From positions 2,448,001-2,512,000 of the forward strand of contig OX291562.1 of the NCBI GenBank assembly GCA_946406115.1: a stretch of 64,000 nt of DNA. Direction: 5' to 3'. The stretch is from Apoda limacodes. Lineage: Eukaryota; Arthropoda; Insecta; Lepidoptera; Limacodidae. How positions within the stretch are numbered: position 1 is the stretch's first letter; every line of letters starts with the position of its first letter. The translations under genes were made by a program, and so were the position numbers. This document shows positions 11,536 through 22,544 of the stretch, in pieces. The notes below the pieces were generated by a model. It made no database searches. It was not told where the DNA came from and saw only the letters and a list, made by a program, of their open reading frames with translations.

Positions 11536-12243
11536 TCACTTTTTCGAGGCTCCGGCTTTCTTTGCTGCCGGCTTCGATTTGGGTGTACCTGCGGCCTTTT
11601 TAGGTTTAGGCGCCTTTGGCTTCTTAGTGGGTGGCTTCGCACTTTTCTTCGCTTTGGGCGCGGAACTCTTAGCTTTCGCGGGAGCCGATGATTTCTTGGC
11701 GGCCGGTTTCTTCTTGGCTGCGGCGGCTTTCTTGTCTTTAGTGGCGGCGGCGGATTTTGGCTTTGACGGCGATGAACCACCGGATGCGGCCGCGGTCGAC
11801 TTCCTCGCCTTTCCGCCGGCGGCGGTTGCCTTTTTCGTTTTCGCAGCTGCCCCGGCTTTTCCTCCACCACCGACTTTAGGTCCGGTGGTGGCCTTCTTTC
11901 CGCTCGATCCCTTAGACTCCAGTTTGAACGATCCCGAGGCACCCTTCCCTTTAGTCTGTATCAAAGCACCGGACTCCACTGCGCTTTTTAAATATTTTCT
12001 GATGAAAGGTGCCAGCTTTTCGGCGTCGACCTTATACTGCGCTGCGATGTATTTCTTGATCGCCTGAAGCGAAGAACCGCTACGCTCCTTAAGTTCCTTA
12101 ATAGCGTTGTTCACCATTTCAGAAGTCTTGGGATGAGTCGGCTTAGCTTTGGGTTTCTTTGCCCCTGCGGAAGCCGAAGCCTTAGGTTTCTTGGCGGGCG
12201 TCGCCGGTGCAGGTGTATCGGATGCAACTGCTGCGTCTGCCAT
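11536..12243 (-). CDS. H1: Linker histone H1
   Basis: Linker histone that binds DNA entering and leaving the nucleosome. The 235-residue protein has an Ala/Pro/Lys-rich N-tail (to about residue 35), the winged-helix globular domain (about 36-108: [20 protein letters not shown], the KKYIAAQYK helix, then [17 protein letters not shown]) and a long Lys/Ala/Pro tail with [15 protein letters not shown] repeats ending AGASKK. It is transcribed between H4 and H2A on the same strand. The promoter has no TATA box but carries two E2F-like sites. It is the first intact H1 in the window; all intact copies are identical. Confidence 0.98.
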   Translation of the reverse strand: MADAAVASDTPAPATPAKKPKASASAGAKKPKAKPTHPKTSEMVNNAIKELKERSGSSLQAIKKYIAAQYKVDAEKLAPFIRKYLKSAVESGALIQTKGKGASGSFKLESKGSSGKKATTGPKVGGGGKAGAAAKTKKATAAGGKARKSTAAASGGSSPSKPKSAAATKDKKAAAAKKKPAAKKSSAPAKAKSSAPKAKKSAKPPTKKPKAPKPKKAAGTPKSKPAAKKAGASKK

Positions 12244-12282
12244 TTTGTTCTATTCGGGTAAATATTAACTGCAAGTTTCACT

Positions 12283-12385
12283 CACTGAATTGTTACTTCA
12301 CGCACAGCAAGCAAGCAAGCAAGCAAGCAAGTTAGTTAAAGTACGAAAACGTATAGATGGCGCCAAAAACTTTTGATTTTTCGCC
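12283..12385 (-). promoter_or_regulatory. H1 promoter with E2F-like sites
   Basis: TCAGTG initiator at 12283-12288, (GCAA)6 in the -30 region, TTTTTGGCGCCA at 12358-12369 and GGCGAAAAA at 12377-12385 (minus strand). Confidence 0.5.
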
Positions 12386-13632
12386 TTCTTTAGCAATACT
12401 GTAAAGAGAGATCCGTTCTCGAGATACGTTTTCTGTTGCGAACCGTTGAAAGTTTTCACTTACTCGTATCTATTATAAAAATTATTATACATATATCGAA
12501 TAACATAATAGGTATATAAATGTAGATATGTTATATATATGAATTAGACTTTATTATGAATATATAATTATTAGACAAACGGATGCGTGTCGACGTAGAG
12601 AACGGTTTGTTTTGACGGTCGCATTCTACGCTCACCTAATGTCAAGATAAAAATTAGTAATATCTCATCAATATCTAAAAATTAAATAGTTTACGTACGA
12701 TTCGTTAATAGTTAAAGTTTCGACGGTCCAACGAGAAAGCAGTTCACACGTACAACGCGTCCGTATCGCCGTGTTGTCGATGTACACCGGAAAGGTGGTA
12801 AAACATGAGTGCGTCGCGAGTGGCAACCTAACCTATAGGGGAATCCATCAGATGCATTATTAGAGTTTCGTTATTGTACCCTTTTCGATCATTTTAAATG
12901 ACACTATATTGACTACTATATAATATAAACAAAAATCACATGATAGATACAAATATTACTCGTATAATAACCACGTTTCCACATGACGACAAAATAGAAC
13001 GAACGAATGTAACAAAAGAAACTTGCAAGTCGCACTGCAAGCAAACACTTACAGCTTCTTAAAATAAAATAAAATAATAAAAAAAAAAAACAACAAAAAA
13101 AAAAAAAAAAAAAGGTGTTAAAAATTAATTAGACCTATGTATCATAGGTGTATGGGCATCTTTTATGTGCGTGTGGTAGGTAAATAGGTAGTTACTCACT
13201 ACCTTTTTACTTATGTTATTCTCATAAGTTGGGAGCGGCAAAATTGTAAAGTAGGTACCTATTTATGTGTATGTATGTATGTATGTATGTATGTATGTAT
13301 GTAGGTAGGTAGGTAGGTAGGTAGGTAGGTACTATCTGTTTTTCGGTTCGGCAAAATTTAAATTGCACAACTATCTACTGAGACCTTCGCAAACCTTACC
13401 ATAAAGATAGGTACCTAACTACTATGTAGTTGATCAATGTGTATGCAATATATTATATCTCAGGTACTTATTTAATTTTTAGGTTATCTGTTTGTTTGTT
13501 TGTTTGTTTACTTACTTACTTACTTACTTACTAACCGACTTTTATCTATCAAACCAAAAAAAAAAAAAAAAAAACGAACATAAATTGAAGAAACTGTATC
13601 ACTTAAACAGGTGAATACAATGAACAATGTGC
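12386..13632. other. H1-H4 spacer, no gene seen
   Basis: Copy of the 5254-6507 spacer: AT-rich, A-runs near 13079-13112, (GTAT)(GTAG) near 13268-13330, (GTTT)(ACTT) near 13491-13534. Confidence 0.7.
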
Positions 13633-13648
13633 GGCCCTGAAAAGGGCC
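13633..13648 (-). terminator. H4 3' histone stem-loop
   Basis: Canonical loop TTTC; GTTTCTT at 13588-13594. It would also be the first 3'-end signal met by a transcript reading out of LINE B. Confidence 0.96.
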
Positions 13649-13697
13649 TTTTACATTATAATTCAATTCAGAGAATTGGTAGGTATTGACACCTAAC

Positions 13698-14018
<321 letters not shown>

Positions 14019-14260
14019 TTACTGTTCAATTAATTAATTAAACGAACAAACGAGCGCACGACAAACTGCGCTCAATCGAAACGGAACGACACGTAAGTAA
14101 AACTAAAAAATCGCGTTCGTGTCTTCTCACACACACACAGTGTGCGTGTGGGGAAATTTGATCGAGGCGTGGCCTCCTGCAAATGGTAGCTATCCGCTGC
14201 CCGTGACTACGAGCAGGTCTTCGGGTTGGTCACTGACCGTCGGCTTCAATGGGTCTTCAG

Positions 14261-17056
14261 CTAAGAGCCGCCTGGGGCGGCTCTGCCGCGAAGAGCCCTG
14301 CTACCAGCATCGCTCTCCACAAGGACTAGGTCCCGTGGGTAGGCTTTGCTGTCCGGTGGCCGCGCGTGCTGCGGCGCCAAGTCTTTAATGTGCGGCAATC
14401 GGGACTCGTCAGCGCGCGCGAACATGTTGGTCGCGAGGCGGCCGACAAAGTCGTCCAGTGGCTCGATCTGCAGGTCCCGCTCAATCGTAGCGTTCCTCAC
14501 GTAGCGAGATGCGCCGACTATGGTGCGAAGAGCCCTGTTTTGAACTGTGCGTAGTCGCTTGCGCTGGGTTTCGCTTAGTAGTGCGAACCATGCCGGCGCT
14601 GCGTACGTGAGGCGGGGTCTAATGTAGGTTTTGTAGACCCCGAGCTTCGTCCGTAAAGGCAGTTTTGCCCTGAGCACTGGAGCGAGCAAAGCCTGTGTGG
14701 ATCTGGTCTGGTTGACGATGCTGGTCACATGCGCCTTCATTGTTAGCAGACGGTCAATGGTGACACCGAGGTACTTGGCGTTGGGGCACCATTTGATTTG
14801 TTGCCCTGAGAATTGAAGCGGTAGAGGTATCTTCTGTGTGCGGTGCAGAAGGATGGCTTGAGTTTTGCTCACGTTAACCGACAACCTCCATTTGGAGAGC
14901 CAGTCTGGCAAGGCGTCGAGGGTCCGCTGCATCTTGGTAGCGGCGTGATCTGGTCTGATGGAGGAGGTCAAGTACGCCGCGTCATCAGCGTATAGTGCCA
15001 GCATAGCTCCCCCCTCCTTCGGGATGTCGTCGGTGTAACATGAGTAAAACGTCGGAGATAGTACACTCCCCTGAGGTACTCCGGCTTCAATGGGGCGCAC
15101 AGAAGATATTGTCTCTTCAATTTTCACGCTGAAGCTGCGGTCTTGAAGGAAGGACTGGATAACCATAGTTATCCTGCGCGGGATCTGGGACGACGAGAGC
15201 TTGAACAGCAGACCTTGGTGCCAAACTCGATCGAACGCCTTCTCCATGTCGAGGAGTACTGCCACAGTGCATTCCTTTTTGTTCGCGGCCACCGCGACGT
15301 GGTGAAGTACTCTCGACAACTGAAGGGTGGTGGAGTGTTCCGCTCTGAAGCCAAACTGTTCTGGGCGTGGGGTGAAGTGCTCATGCAGGTGTTTCAGCAG
15401 GAGCTTTTCGAACACCTTAGAGATGTGTGGCAGCAAAGTTATCGGCCGGTAGCCCTCAGGTTTTTGGGTGTTCTTGCCAGCCTTTGGTATCATTATGACG
15501 TGGCCTAATTTCCATGTCTGTGGAAAGTGTCCAGTGCGCATTATGCCGTTGAACAGGCGCGTCACCGCTGCCACAGATTTCGGCGGGAGGTGACGCAGCG
15601 CTGTGTTCGTAATGCGATCGGCACCTGGAGCTTTGCGGGGTTTGGTCTTGAGGAAGCCACGTCTAACTTGTCCCGGAGAGAAGACGACAGGGTCCTCTTC
15701 TGGGGCTATCGGCGAGGCAAAGTAGTCTCTAAGGTGTTGCTCGACTGCTGCGACATGGTCCAGATCTGACGCGTGGTTTGGCGTGAACTGGCGTTCGAGA
15801 TGATCCGCTAGTATCTCCGCACGATCTGCTGCACGGTAGCGAAGTGTCCCGTCGTCGGCTAAGAGTGGTCGAATGGGCGCGGGGGTGCGCGTAACACATC
15901 TGCACAGTCGATGTAACGCGTTCCAGTCGTCGCCTGCGGTCTCTATAGCTTGGTCCCACGAACTCTTGGTAATGGCATCCAGTTCCTTCCTTATCTCTTC
16001 AGCCAGCTTGTTGATTCGGCGGCGAAGAGTCGGACATCGCGTTGTCTGCCACAATCTACGCAAGCGCCTTTTCTCCGAAATGCGATCCGTGACGTGCTTT
16101 GGGAGAGGGGGAAGCCTCCCCGTATGCGACGTGGTAGTGGAGGAGGCTGTCAAGGCGTTCTGCAAAACTGTGGTCAGGTCTTCAGCAAGTTCGTCCACGT
16201 CCGCTGCAGTGAGTATGGGTCGAGACGGGGTGTGGGCTTGCATATGTACCGCAAATTTCTCCCAGTCGGTTCGGACACGAGAAATGGGCGTGCTTCCAGT
16301 TGTCGGGCGGGCAGTTAGTGTGGCGAGTACGGGCAGATGATCTGATCCCATGTCCTCAGGCAACACCTCTAGAGTGGGTTGGCATCGAAGACCGTGGTGT
16401 GCCAGTAGGTCGATGACATCTGGTTGGTGGTCAGTCTGGAACGGGATGTGTGTTGGAATATCCGGGCCCATAATCACGTATCCGAACCGTTCGGCGTCGT
16501 CGAAAAGCCGTCGACCGTCTGGGCTCATGGTAGCAGAATTCCAGCCGGGGTGCTTGCTGTTGAAGTCACCGGCGGCGATGGTAGGTGTGGACGAGACCAA
16601 AATGTTCCTCAGGTCGTCCACCTTGATGCGGCTTTTGGGGTGTTTGTATAGAGCATACAGACGGAGCGCTTCGTTGCCTGTCCATAGCTCTATGCCTAAG
16701 GTGTCGAAGGTGTCAGGAGTGACCCGAGGGAGCACCTGGTGTACCAGTCTTCGCTTTACTAGGACGGCAAGCCCTCTCCTTGCACTGCCAGTTGCTGGAG
16801 AGTCCAGACGGTAGGTGTGGTAGTTCCGCATCTTCCATACTTCGTTCGCGGTAAGATGGGTCTCGCTAAGCAGAACTACATCGACGGCTTGTTCGCTGAG
16901 TAGAGAGCGGAGAGCGCTAGTCTTCCTCCGCAGCCCATTGGCGTTCCAAAATAAAATTCTTAGATTGAGACTATTGAATTTTATTGAGCTCCGACATTCC
17001 TCTGAGGATCGCAGGAGTGAGATCCGTGTTATCCCGCGCGGCTTGTAGGATCTCAA
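14261..17056 (-). CDS. LINE B ORF2: endonuclease-reverse transcriptase
   Basis: An open frame of 931 codons. An APE-type endonuclease domain (LFWNANGL, LSETHL, AGDFNSKHPGWNS, GSDHLPVL) occupies about residues 33-245. A reverse transcriptase follows with YRPITLLPHISKVFEKL, the GVPQGSVLSP motif near residue 657 and YADD near 688. There is no evident RNase H. The frame overlaps ORF1 by 86 nt in the +1 frame. The first codon given is TTG; there is no ATG before the endonuclease core (the first is around residue 76), so ORF2 must start at a non-AUG codon or by frameshift or reinitiation. Role: nicks target DNA and copies the element RNA there. Confidence 0.95.
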   Translation of the reverse strand: MRSYKPRGITRISLLRSSEECRSSIKFNSLNLRILFWNANGLRRKTSALRSLLSEQAVDVVLLSETHLTANEVWKMRNYHTYRLDSPATGSARRGLAVLVKRRLVHQVLPRVTPDTFDTLGIELWTGNEALRLYALYKHPKSRIKVDDLRNILVSSTPTIAAGDFNSKHPGWNSATMSPDGRRLFDDAERFGYVIMGPDIPTHIPFQTDHQPDVIDLLAHHGLRCQPTLEVLPEDMGSDHLPVLATLTARPTTGSTPISRVRTDWEKFAVHMQAHTPSRPILTAADVDELAEDLTTVLQNALTASSTTTSHTGRLPPLPKHVTDRISEKRRLRRLWQTTRCPTLRRRINKLAEEIRKELDAITKSSWDQAIETAGDDWNALHRLCRCVTRTPAPIRPLLADDGTLRYRAADRAEILADHLERQFTPNHASDLDHVAAVEQHLRDYFASPIAPEEDPVVFSPGQVRRGFLKTKPRKAPGADRITNTALRHLPPKSVAAVTRLFNGIMRTGHFPQTWKLGHVIMIPKAGKNTQKPEGYRPITLLPHISKVFEKLLLKHLHEHFTPRPEQFGFRAEHSTTLQLSRVLHHVAVAANKKECTVAVLLDMEKAFDRVWHQGLLFKLSSSQIPRRITMVIQSFLQDRSFSVKIEETISSVRPIEAGVPQGSVLSPTFYSCYTDDIPKEGGAMLALYADDAAYLTSSIRPDHAATKMQRTLDALPDWLSKWRLSVNVSKTQAILLHRTQKIPLPLQFSGQQIKWCPNAKYLGVTIDRLLTMKAHVTSIVNQTRSTQALLAPVLRAKLPLRTKLGVYKTYIRPRLTYAAPAWFALLSETQRKRLRTVQNRALRTIVGASRYVRNATIERDLQIEPLDDFVGRLATNMFARADESRLPHIKDLAPQHARPPDSKAYPRDLVLVESDAGSRALRGRAAPGGS

Positions 17057-19235
17057 TGAGGATGTCGAAAGCCGTGTCTTTCGCTCTCTTCACCGTTGAC
17101 GTGTCCTCGTCTCGACCCTTTCGTGTCCGGGGTTGTGGGGGTGGGGCCTGAGAAGCAGGCGCTGCACTGATGGTTGGCGTCGGGGCAGGGGGTACTGCGG
17201 CTGTTACAGGAGCGGCAGGAGCGGCCGGAGCGGTCGTAGCGCCTTTTTTGTTGTTTCGTCTCCTTGGCCTCTTCCTTTTGGCACCGGTGTTGGAGGGCAG
17301 ATTTGCGGGGGCCATTAATGAGGCACTCCCCGCTTGAGCTTCCACGGTGTTCCTGTGGGCCGGAATGGTTGGAGGGCCGGTGCGGGCTACCGTGCCAGCC
17401 TTCTTGTTGCGCGCCTCCTTTTTGAAGACTGGGCACGAGTAGTTATTTGCAGCATGGGCGCCTCCGCAGTTGATGCAGGTAGCAGGAGCGTCGAGGGGCC
17501 GCTCGCAGTTGCTGGCGGCATGCTCCTCGCCGCATCTGACGCACGCCTGCGTACGGTGACAGCCGAAGGAGGAGTGGCGGAAGCCCTGGCATCTGTGGCA
17601 CTGTGCTGGGCCTTTTTTGCCGCGCCAGGCTTCAATCACGACGCCCGGCATGCACAGCAGCTCCGAAATCTGAAAGATTTGTGACGAGATGGCTGAGCGT
17701 CGGATTTGTCCGAAGAAGATGCAGCCTGGGCGGTCCTTCCTGGCCCGGATGTGCTTTATATACTCTGGGTCAAACCCAAGACTACGAAGCTCCTCTTCAA
17801 TCTCGGTAGGGTTGGTCTCCGCTGGAAGTCCTCGGATAGCGACCTTTAGCGGGCGCTCGGTCTCCAGTTGGTACGAAAACCAGGATATCCTTTCACGTTT
17901 CTCAAGTTCCGTGAGGTAACGTTGGACGGTCCGGTATTCCTGGTCGTCGGTAGGCATGAAGCGTACCCCTTTTCCAAACGGGCGCGCATTCGGGGCTCTT
18001 CCGAGGACATTCTTGATTTCCCGGACATGCGTCGACCAGTTCGGGAAGACTTCGACAACTAGCGGCGGGTAGCGGTCCTTCTTCGTCTGAGTCGTCGAGG
18101 CAGTGGCAGCAGCAGGCCCGGAGGGAGCAGGCGTGGTGGCAGTAGCAGCGGTCGCAGCGTACGAGGCAGTCGTCAACGAAAGCGTCGCGGCGGAAGGCGT
18201 CGTGGCGGATTGCGCCGCGGTGGAAGGCGCCGCGGCGAAGCGCGTCGCGGCGGAAGACGTCGCGACGGATGGCGTCACGGCGGAAGGCGTCGCGGCGGAA
18301 GGCGTCGCGGCGGAAGGAGTCGCGGCGGAACGCGTCGCGGCGGAACGCGTCGCGGTGGAGCGCAGCGCGGCGGTAGGCGTCGCGGTGGAGCGCGTCGCGG
18401 TGGAACGCGTCGCGGCGGGAGGTGCCGCGGCGGTAGGCGACGCGGCGGTAGGTGACGCGGTGAAGAGCGTCGCAGTGGAGAGCGTTTCGGCGAGAGCGAA
18501 AGGCGCCCCGGCGGATGGCGACGCGGTCGATCTTGGTGTGGCGCTACGCGTCGCGGTGGGTCGTGGATCGACATTGAGCGTCGCGGTGGTGGATGGACGT
18601 CCCTTCGATGTCGCGGCTGAAGTTGTTCGCGAACTGGTTGGCGTCGCGGTGGCAGCTGGTTTTGCCTTGCGTTGTGGCTGTGGCGCCGGCTTCTTTGAGT
18701 CGGGTGATGCCGGTGAATCCAAATGGACCGTTCTATTCAGCGTCTCCGAAGAGCGGGATAGGTCCCTGTTGTCCCGTAGCTCCCTTTTTTTCGATTTGGG
18801 ACTTATGTCCGGCATTGAGGCGCGGAGAGCGTCGGTGCATTGGCGCTTGATGGGCGCGAAGTCGTCCTCGTCGTCGCTGCGGGGGCGACGGATTCTAATC
18901 GGCGTCGAGACGTCGAGTGCCTTAAGATCGATCGGCGTCGAACGCGCAAAGCGATCTAGCTCGGGATCGATCGGGGTGAAGTGCCGAGAGGGCTCTTCGC
19001 GTCTTGACAGGCACTCTTCGCGGGCCAGAATGTTCCTCCGAATGCAGTCCTGCATCTGGGCCGAGAACAACCCACTCTGGAAAACGCGGACGGCGATAAT
19101 AGTATCGATGTCCAGCGTTTCCCGTTCGGTATGGCTCGGGTCATGGAGCGGCAGGTGCATTGGCGGGAAAAACACGCCCCGGGGTTCGGGGGGTTTTTTG
19201 GGGCCACCGGGGTGGCGCGGGGTGTCTTCACTCAT
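16971..19235 (-). CDS. LINE B ORF1: Gag-like nucleic-acid-binding protein
   Basis: 754 residues from an ATG (MSEDTPRHPGG). In order: a polar N-terminal region, a long Ala/Thr/Ser/Pro low-complexity part made of pentapeptide repeats (SAATP, STATR; about residues 250-355) encoded by a 15-nt minisatellite, a region like the PRE_C2HC domain, then three CCHC zinc knuckles (about residues 545-602; CX2CX4HX4C, CX2CX3HX4C and a CX2CX3HX6C variant). The tail is Pro/Ala- and Lys-rich. Such ORF1 proteins bind the element RNA and form RNPs. Confidence 0.93.
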   Translation of the reverse strand: MSEDTPRHPGGPKKPPEPRGVFFPPMHLPLHDPSHTERETLDIDTIIAVRVFQSGLFSAQMQDCIRRNILAREECLSRREEPSRHFTPIDPELDRFARSTPIDLKALDVSTPIRIRRPRSDDEDDFAPIKRQCTDALRASMPDISPKSKKRELRDNRDLSRSSETLNRTVHLDSPASPDSKKPAPQPQRKAKPAATATPTSSRTTSAATSKGRPSTTATLNVDPRPTATRSATPRSTASPSAGAPFALAETLSTATLFTASPTAASPTAAAPPAATRSTATRSTATPTAALRSTATRSAATRSAATPSAATPSAATPSAVTPSVATSSAATRFAAAPSTAAQSATTPSAATLSLTTASYAATAATATTPAPSGPAAATASTTQTKKDRYPPLVVEVFPNWSTHVREIKNVLGRAPNARPFGKGVRFMPTDDQEYRTVQRYLTELEKRERISWFSYQLETERPLKVAIRGLPAETNPTEIEEELRSLGFDPEYIKHIRARKDRPGCIFFGQIRRSAISSQIFQISELLCMPGVVIEAWRGKKGPAQCHRCQGFRHSSFGCHRTQACVRCGEEHAASNCERPLDAPATCINCGGAHAANNYSCPVFKKEARNKKAGTVARTGPPTIPAHRNTVEAQAGSASLMAPANLPSNTGAKRKRPRRRNNKKGATTAPAAPAAPVTAAVPPAPTPTISAAPASQAPPPQPRTRKGRDEDTSTVKRAKDTAFDILIEILQAARDNTDLTPAILRGMSELNKIQ
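18180..18490. repeat. 15-bp coding minisatellite in LINE B ORF1
   Basis: Tandem, imperfect copies of a GC-rich 15-mer (plus strand GGCGTCGCGGCGGAA) that encode the pentapeptide array of ORF1 on the minus strand. Confidence 0.85.
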
Positions 19236-19588
19236 GTTCGTGTCGACGAGTTAGGCGGTGTGGGACGATGCCAGTGCGACCATAGGGCTGAGTAGCTCTT
19301 CGACGTGAGCCGCCACGTACTCTCAGCCCTAGCCCTCTTGATATGGCGTTCCCCTCCTCGCGGTTGACGCGCGCGGGCGAAAGTCCGCGGACTTTCGTAA
19401 CGAAAGCCGCAAAAATTTCCTAAAGCTAGGCCGGTCCGAACACCTACACCGAGCAACGAAGACCAGTTACATACGCATGGTTACCACGGCACAATGGTTA
19501 CGCCAGGGAGCAATGACCGAATAGTAGTGGTTAACAATGGTTTCGGAGGTTACAGGTTACGTACTCGGTCAGCACCATAGCAGTCCTC

Positions 19589-19620
19589 AAAAATCGCACG
19601 CAGTTTTGGCCGTATTTATA
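19589..19620 (-). promoter_or_regulatory. H4 promoter now upstream of LINE B
   Basis: TATAAATA (19613-19620) and the sequence down to the target duplication are kept; the G/A-rich tract follows at about 19645-19692. Transcription about 31-33 nt from the TATA box would begin at the first base or two of LINE B, in its sense direction. Confidence 0.6.
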
Positions 19621-19778
19621 GTCTCGCTGGTCGACGCGATGGCAAGGGAGGGGAGGGGAGGTTAGGAGAGAAGAGGGGGAGAGGGAGGGAGATGGATAGA
19701 TAATACGAAGAGTCGATACAAAACTAGGATAAAATTTAACTACCTATATTATACATACACATTATGTACCTACATTAT

Positions 19779-20268
19779 ACAAACAAACAAACAAACAAAC
19801 AAACAAACAAACAAACAACCCTGCCGTCAAACAAACCTGAGTCTGAGACTAGTCGGTCGGTCGGTCGGTCAGTCAGTCAGTCAGTCAGTCAGTCAGTCAG
19901 TCAGTCAGTCAGTCAGTCAGTCAGTCAGTCAGTCAGTCAGTCAGTCAGTCTGACCGGTAGTAAGGCCGGTTTAACATAACATACCACAACCTAACCCAAC
20001 CTAACCTAACCTAACCTAACCTAACGAAACCTAACCCAAATCGAATCAAAGCGTTTTATACCTACCTAGGTAAGGTAATCTGCTGTACCAAAGAAAGAAA
20101 GAAACACCAAACCAAACCAAACCAAACCTAACCCAACCTAACCCAACCCAACCTAACCTAACTTAACGAAACCTAACCCAAATCGAATCAAAGCGTTTTA
20201 TACCGATTTAGGTAAGGTAATCTACTGTACAAACCAAACCAAACCTAACCTAACCTTACTTAACTTAA
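19779..20268. repeat. (AAAC)n, (TCAG)n and TTAGG-like block
   Basis: (AAAC)n 19779-19818, (TCAG)n about 19852-19950, TTAGG-like 19988-20268 with the 142-bp internal duplication. Same as unit 1. Confidence 0.85.
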
Positions 20269-20328
20269 CTTAATCACATACATAAATACATACACATACT
20301 TCGAGGCTCAGCGGATCAGCAGGAAAGG

Positions 20329-20373
20329 AATAAAGCAACATCGGGCACGATCAGTACCTAGATGGGTGACCGA
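20329..20373 (+). ncRNA. 5S-rRNA-like relic
   Basis: Copy of the 7721-7765 segment. A (GT)n run follows at about 20500-20533. Confidence 0.7.
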
Positions 20374-20497
20374 CCCTTGTAGAAGGCCCATACTGAGGCA
20401 TCATCAATCTCATAACATTACGAGTAGGTATGTATTATTACCTACCTACAAATAACAATCATATAGTACCTTTACCAAGATTTGAATACCGATGGTC

Positions 20498-20534
<37 letters not shown>

Positions 20535-20580
20535 CGTCTTAATAAGAAAGAAACATTTTAATATTCACAGAAATAAGTGC

Positions 20581-20596
20581 GGCCCTTAGAAGGGCC
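20581..20596 (-). terminator. H3 3' histone stem-loop, variant loop TCTA
   Basis: Same variant as 7975-7990; GTTTCTT at 20548-20554. Confidence 0.92.
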
Positions 20597-20947
20597 TTTT
20601 GTTTTATTTGTTTTCAACGCAAATAGATCGAACGCAGCGTAGTGCGTGCGTGCCGCGCCGCAGTCGTCGTCGTCTCATCGTGCAATATCGTAAATATATA
20701 TATATATCACTATAATATATAATGAACAATATATAAACCTAACACACTTCAAGAGTAACAACAAGCTACTCTGAAAGTACACACATAGGTACGTATATTG
20801 CACATTATACATATAGAAACATATGTACACGGACACAACACTCAACTTGATCACAACGTACGACACAGCACAGCACAGCACTAACACTTAGTAATAAACG
20901 ATCTTCAATTAAAAAAAAACAAATATTTTTTATTATTTTTCAACATT

Positions 20948-21361
<414 letters not shown>

Positions 21362-21435
21362 TTAAGTAAGTAATACAGAAAACAGAAAATAACGAACGAA
21401 CGAATGCGTCCAACGAGTACCGAATCAAATGTACG

Positions 21436-21476
21436 ACTGAAAAACCACGCGAGGTGCATGCCGATTTTAATTTATA
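21436..21476 (-). promoter_or_regulatory. H3 core promoter
   Basis: TATAAATT and TCAGTC as at 478-518. Confidence 0.5.
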
Positions 21477-21839
21477 ATTTCACCGTAACGAATAGAACGC
21501 AAGAAAATCCCCTTCCCTTTGCTTATTGTGTCCCCCCCCCCTCCTCCTCCCCTTCCCTCCTTTCCCCCGTTCGTCAGTTTGTCTCTCTCTTTCGGTATCG
21601 CACATAAAAATGTTTTAACTTACTTAATTACGTGGAAATTTTTATCAAAATCGGTTTACTATTCATTATAGTTTATGCACATATCTATCTATATTAGATT
21701 GATATGTTGTTACCGTGAAACAAAACCCCGAAAGTGCAGTACAAGTCCAAAATATAGTTCGTTTCTCAAGTTTGTTTATTTTGGAACTGGCAGCATATTA
21801 GTTTTGCCTACTACTAGGTTACCGATATCCTCGTAAACG

Positions 21840-21876
<37 letters not shown>

Positions 21877-21954
21877 TTTTAATATATGTGTACATGGTTT
21901 GACGTAAGAAGTTATATCAAGAAACTTGTAAAAATAAAATAGAATTCATTTTGT

Positions 21955-21970
21955 GGCCCTGAAAAGGGCC
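21955..21970 (-). terminator. H2B 3' histone stem-loop
   Basis: Canonical loop; GTTTCTT at 21919-21925. Confidence 0.96.
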
Positions 21971-22045
21971 TTTTTGTTGTATGTATTTGATCGCGTCCAA
22001 TATCAAAATTAGACGCTCGTCACACATCACAATTTTGGTACTAGC

Positions 22046-22420
22046 TCACTTAGAGCTAGTATATTTAGTGACGGCTTTAGTACCCTCACTGACAGCGTGC
22101 TTGGCAAGTTCACCGGGAAGAAGGAGTCTCACCGATGTCTGCACCTCCCTCGACGTTATCGTGGAACGTTTATTGTAGTGAGCAAGTCTCGAAGCTTCGG
22201 CCGCTATACGTTCGAAGATATCGTTCACGAAAGAGTTCATGATCGACATAGCTTTACTAGAGATACCGGTGTCGGGATGGACCTGCTTCAGCACTTTGTA
22301 GATGTAAATGGCGTAGCTCTCCTTCCTCTTGTGCTTCTTCTTCTTTTTGTCCGATTTGGAGATGTTCTTTTGAGCTTTGCCGGATTTCTTGGCTGCCTTT
22401 CCGCTAGTCTTGGGCGGCAT
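22046..22420 (-). CDS. H2B: Histone H2B
   Basis: Same protein as 1087-1461; promoter and stem-loop intact. Confidence 0.98.
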   Translation of the reverse strand: MPPKTSGKAAKKSGKAQKNISKSDKKKKKHKRKESYAIYIYKVLKQVHPDTGISSKAMSIMNSFVNDIFERIAAEASRLAHYNKRSTITSREVQTSVRLLLPGELAKHAVSEGTKAVTKYTSSK

Positions 22421-22499
22421 GATGAATTAAAATAAAATATATAACAACGGTAACGGTAGCGTAAGATCAACGTCTTCAACGTAGAGCGTCACAGCGCAG

Positions 22500-22544
22500 A
22501 CTGTAGTTCGTAATAGGTATTTTTTTTAGTTTTATTCACTTATA
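22500..22544 (-). promoter_or_regulatory. H2B core promoter
   Basis: TATAAG and ACAGTC as in unit 1, reverse CCAAT box upstream. Confidence 0.5.

Larger units (their letters stand above)
14115..19588 (-). mobile_element. LINE B, full-length Jockey-type retrotransposon
   Basis: A 5474-bp element on the minus strand with two overlapping ORFs, bounded by a 9-bp target-site duplication AAAAATCGC (14106-14114 and 19589-19597). It has no poly(A) tail; the 3' end carries a CA/GT hairpin (about 14129-14151). It is more GC-rich than the surrounding array. Its first base lies 32 nt beyond the first T of the H4 TATA box, i.e. at the expected H4 start site, in the same orientation as H4. Both ORFs lack internal stops, so it looks recent and perhaps active. 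Clade placement from EN and RT motifs. Confidence 0.96.

Noticed and set aside
11453..12067. 204-codon hydrophobic ORF opposite H1, present in every H1 copy
   Set aside because: It is the reverse strand of the Lys/Ala/Pro-rich H1 codons; composition explains the frame and no separate signals are seen.
14119..14388. Small plus-strand ORF at the LINE B 3' end
   Set aside because: Antisense to the end of ORF2 and 3' UTR; no similarity or signals.
18103..19254. 383-codon Ala/Val-rich ORF on plus opposite LINE B ORF1
   Set aside because: Shadow of the GC-rich minisatellite and ORF1 codons; no domain recognised.
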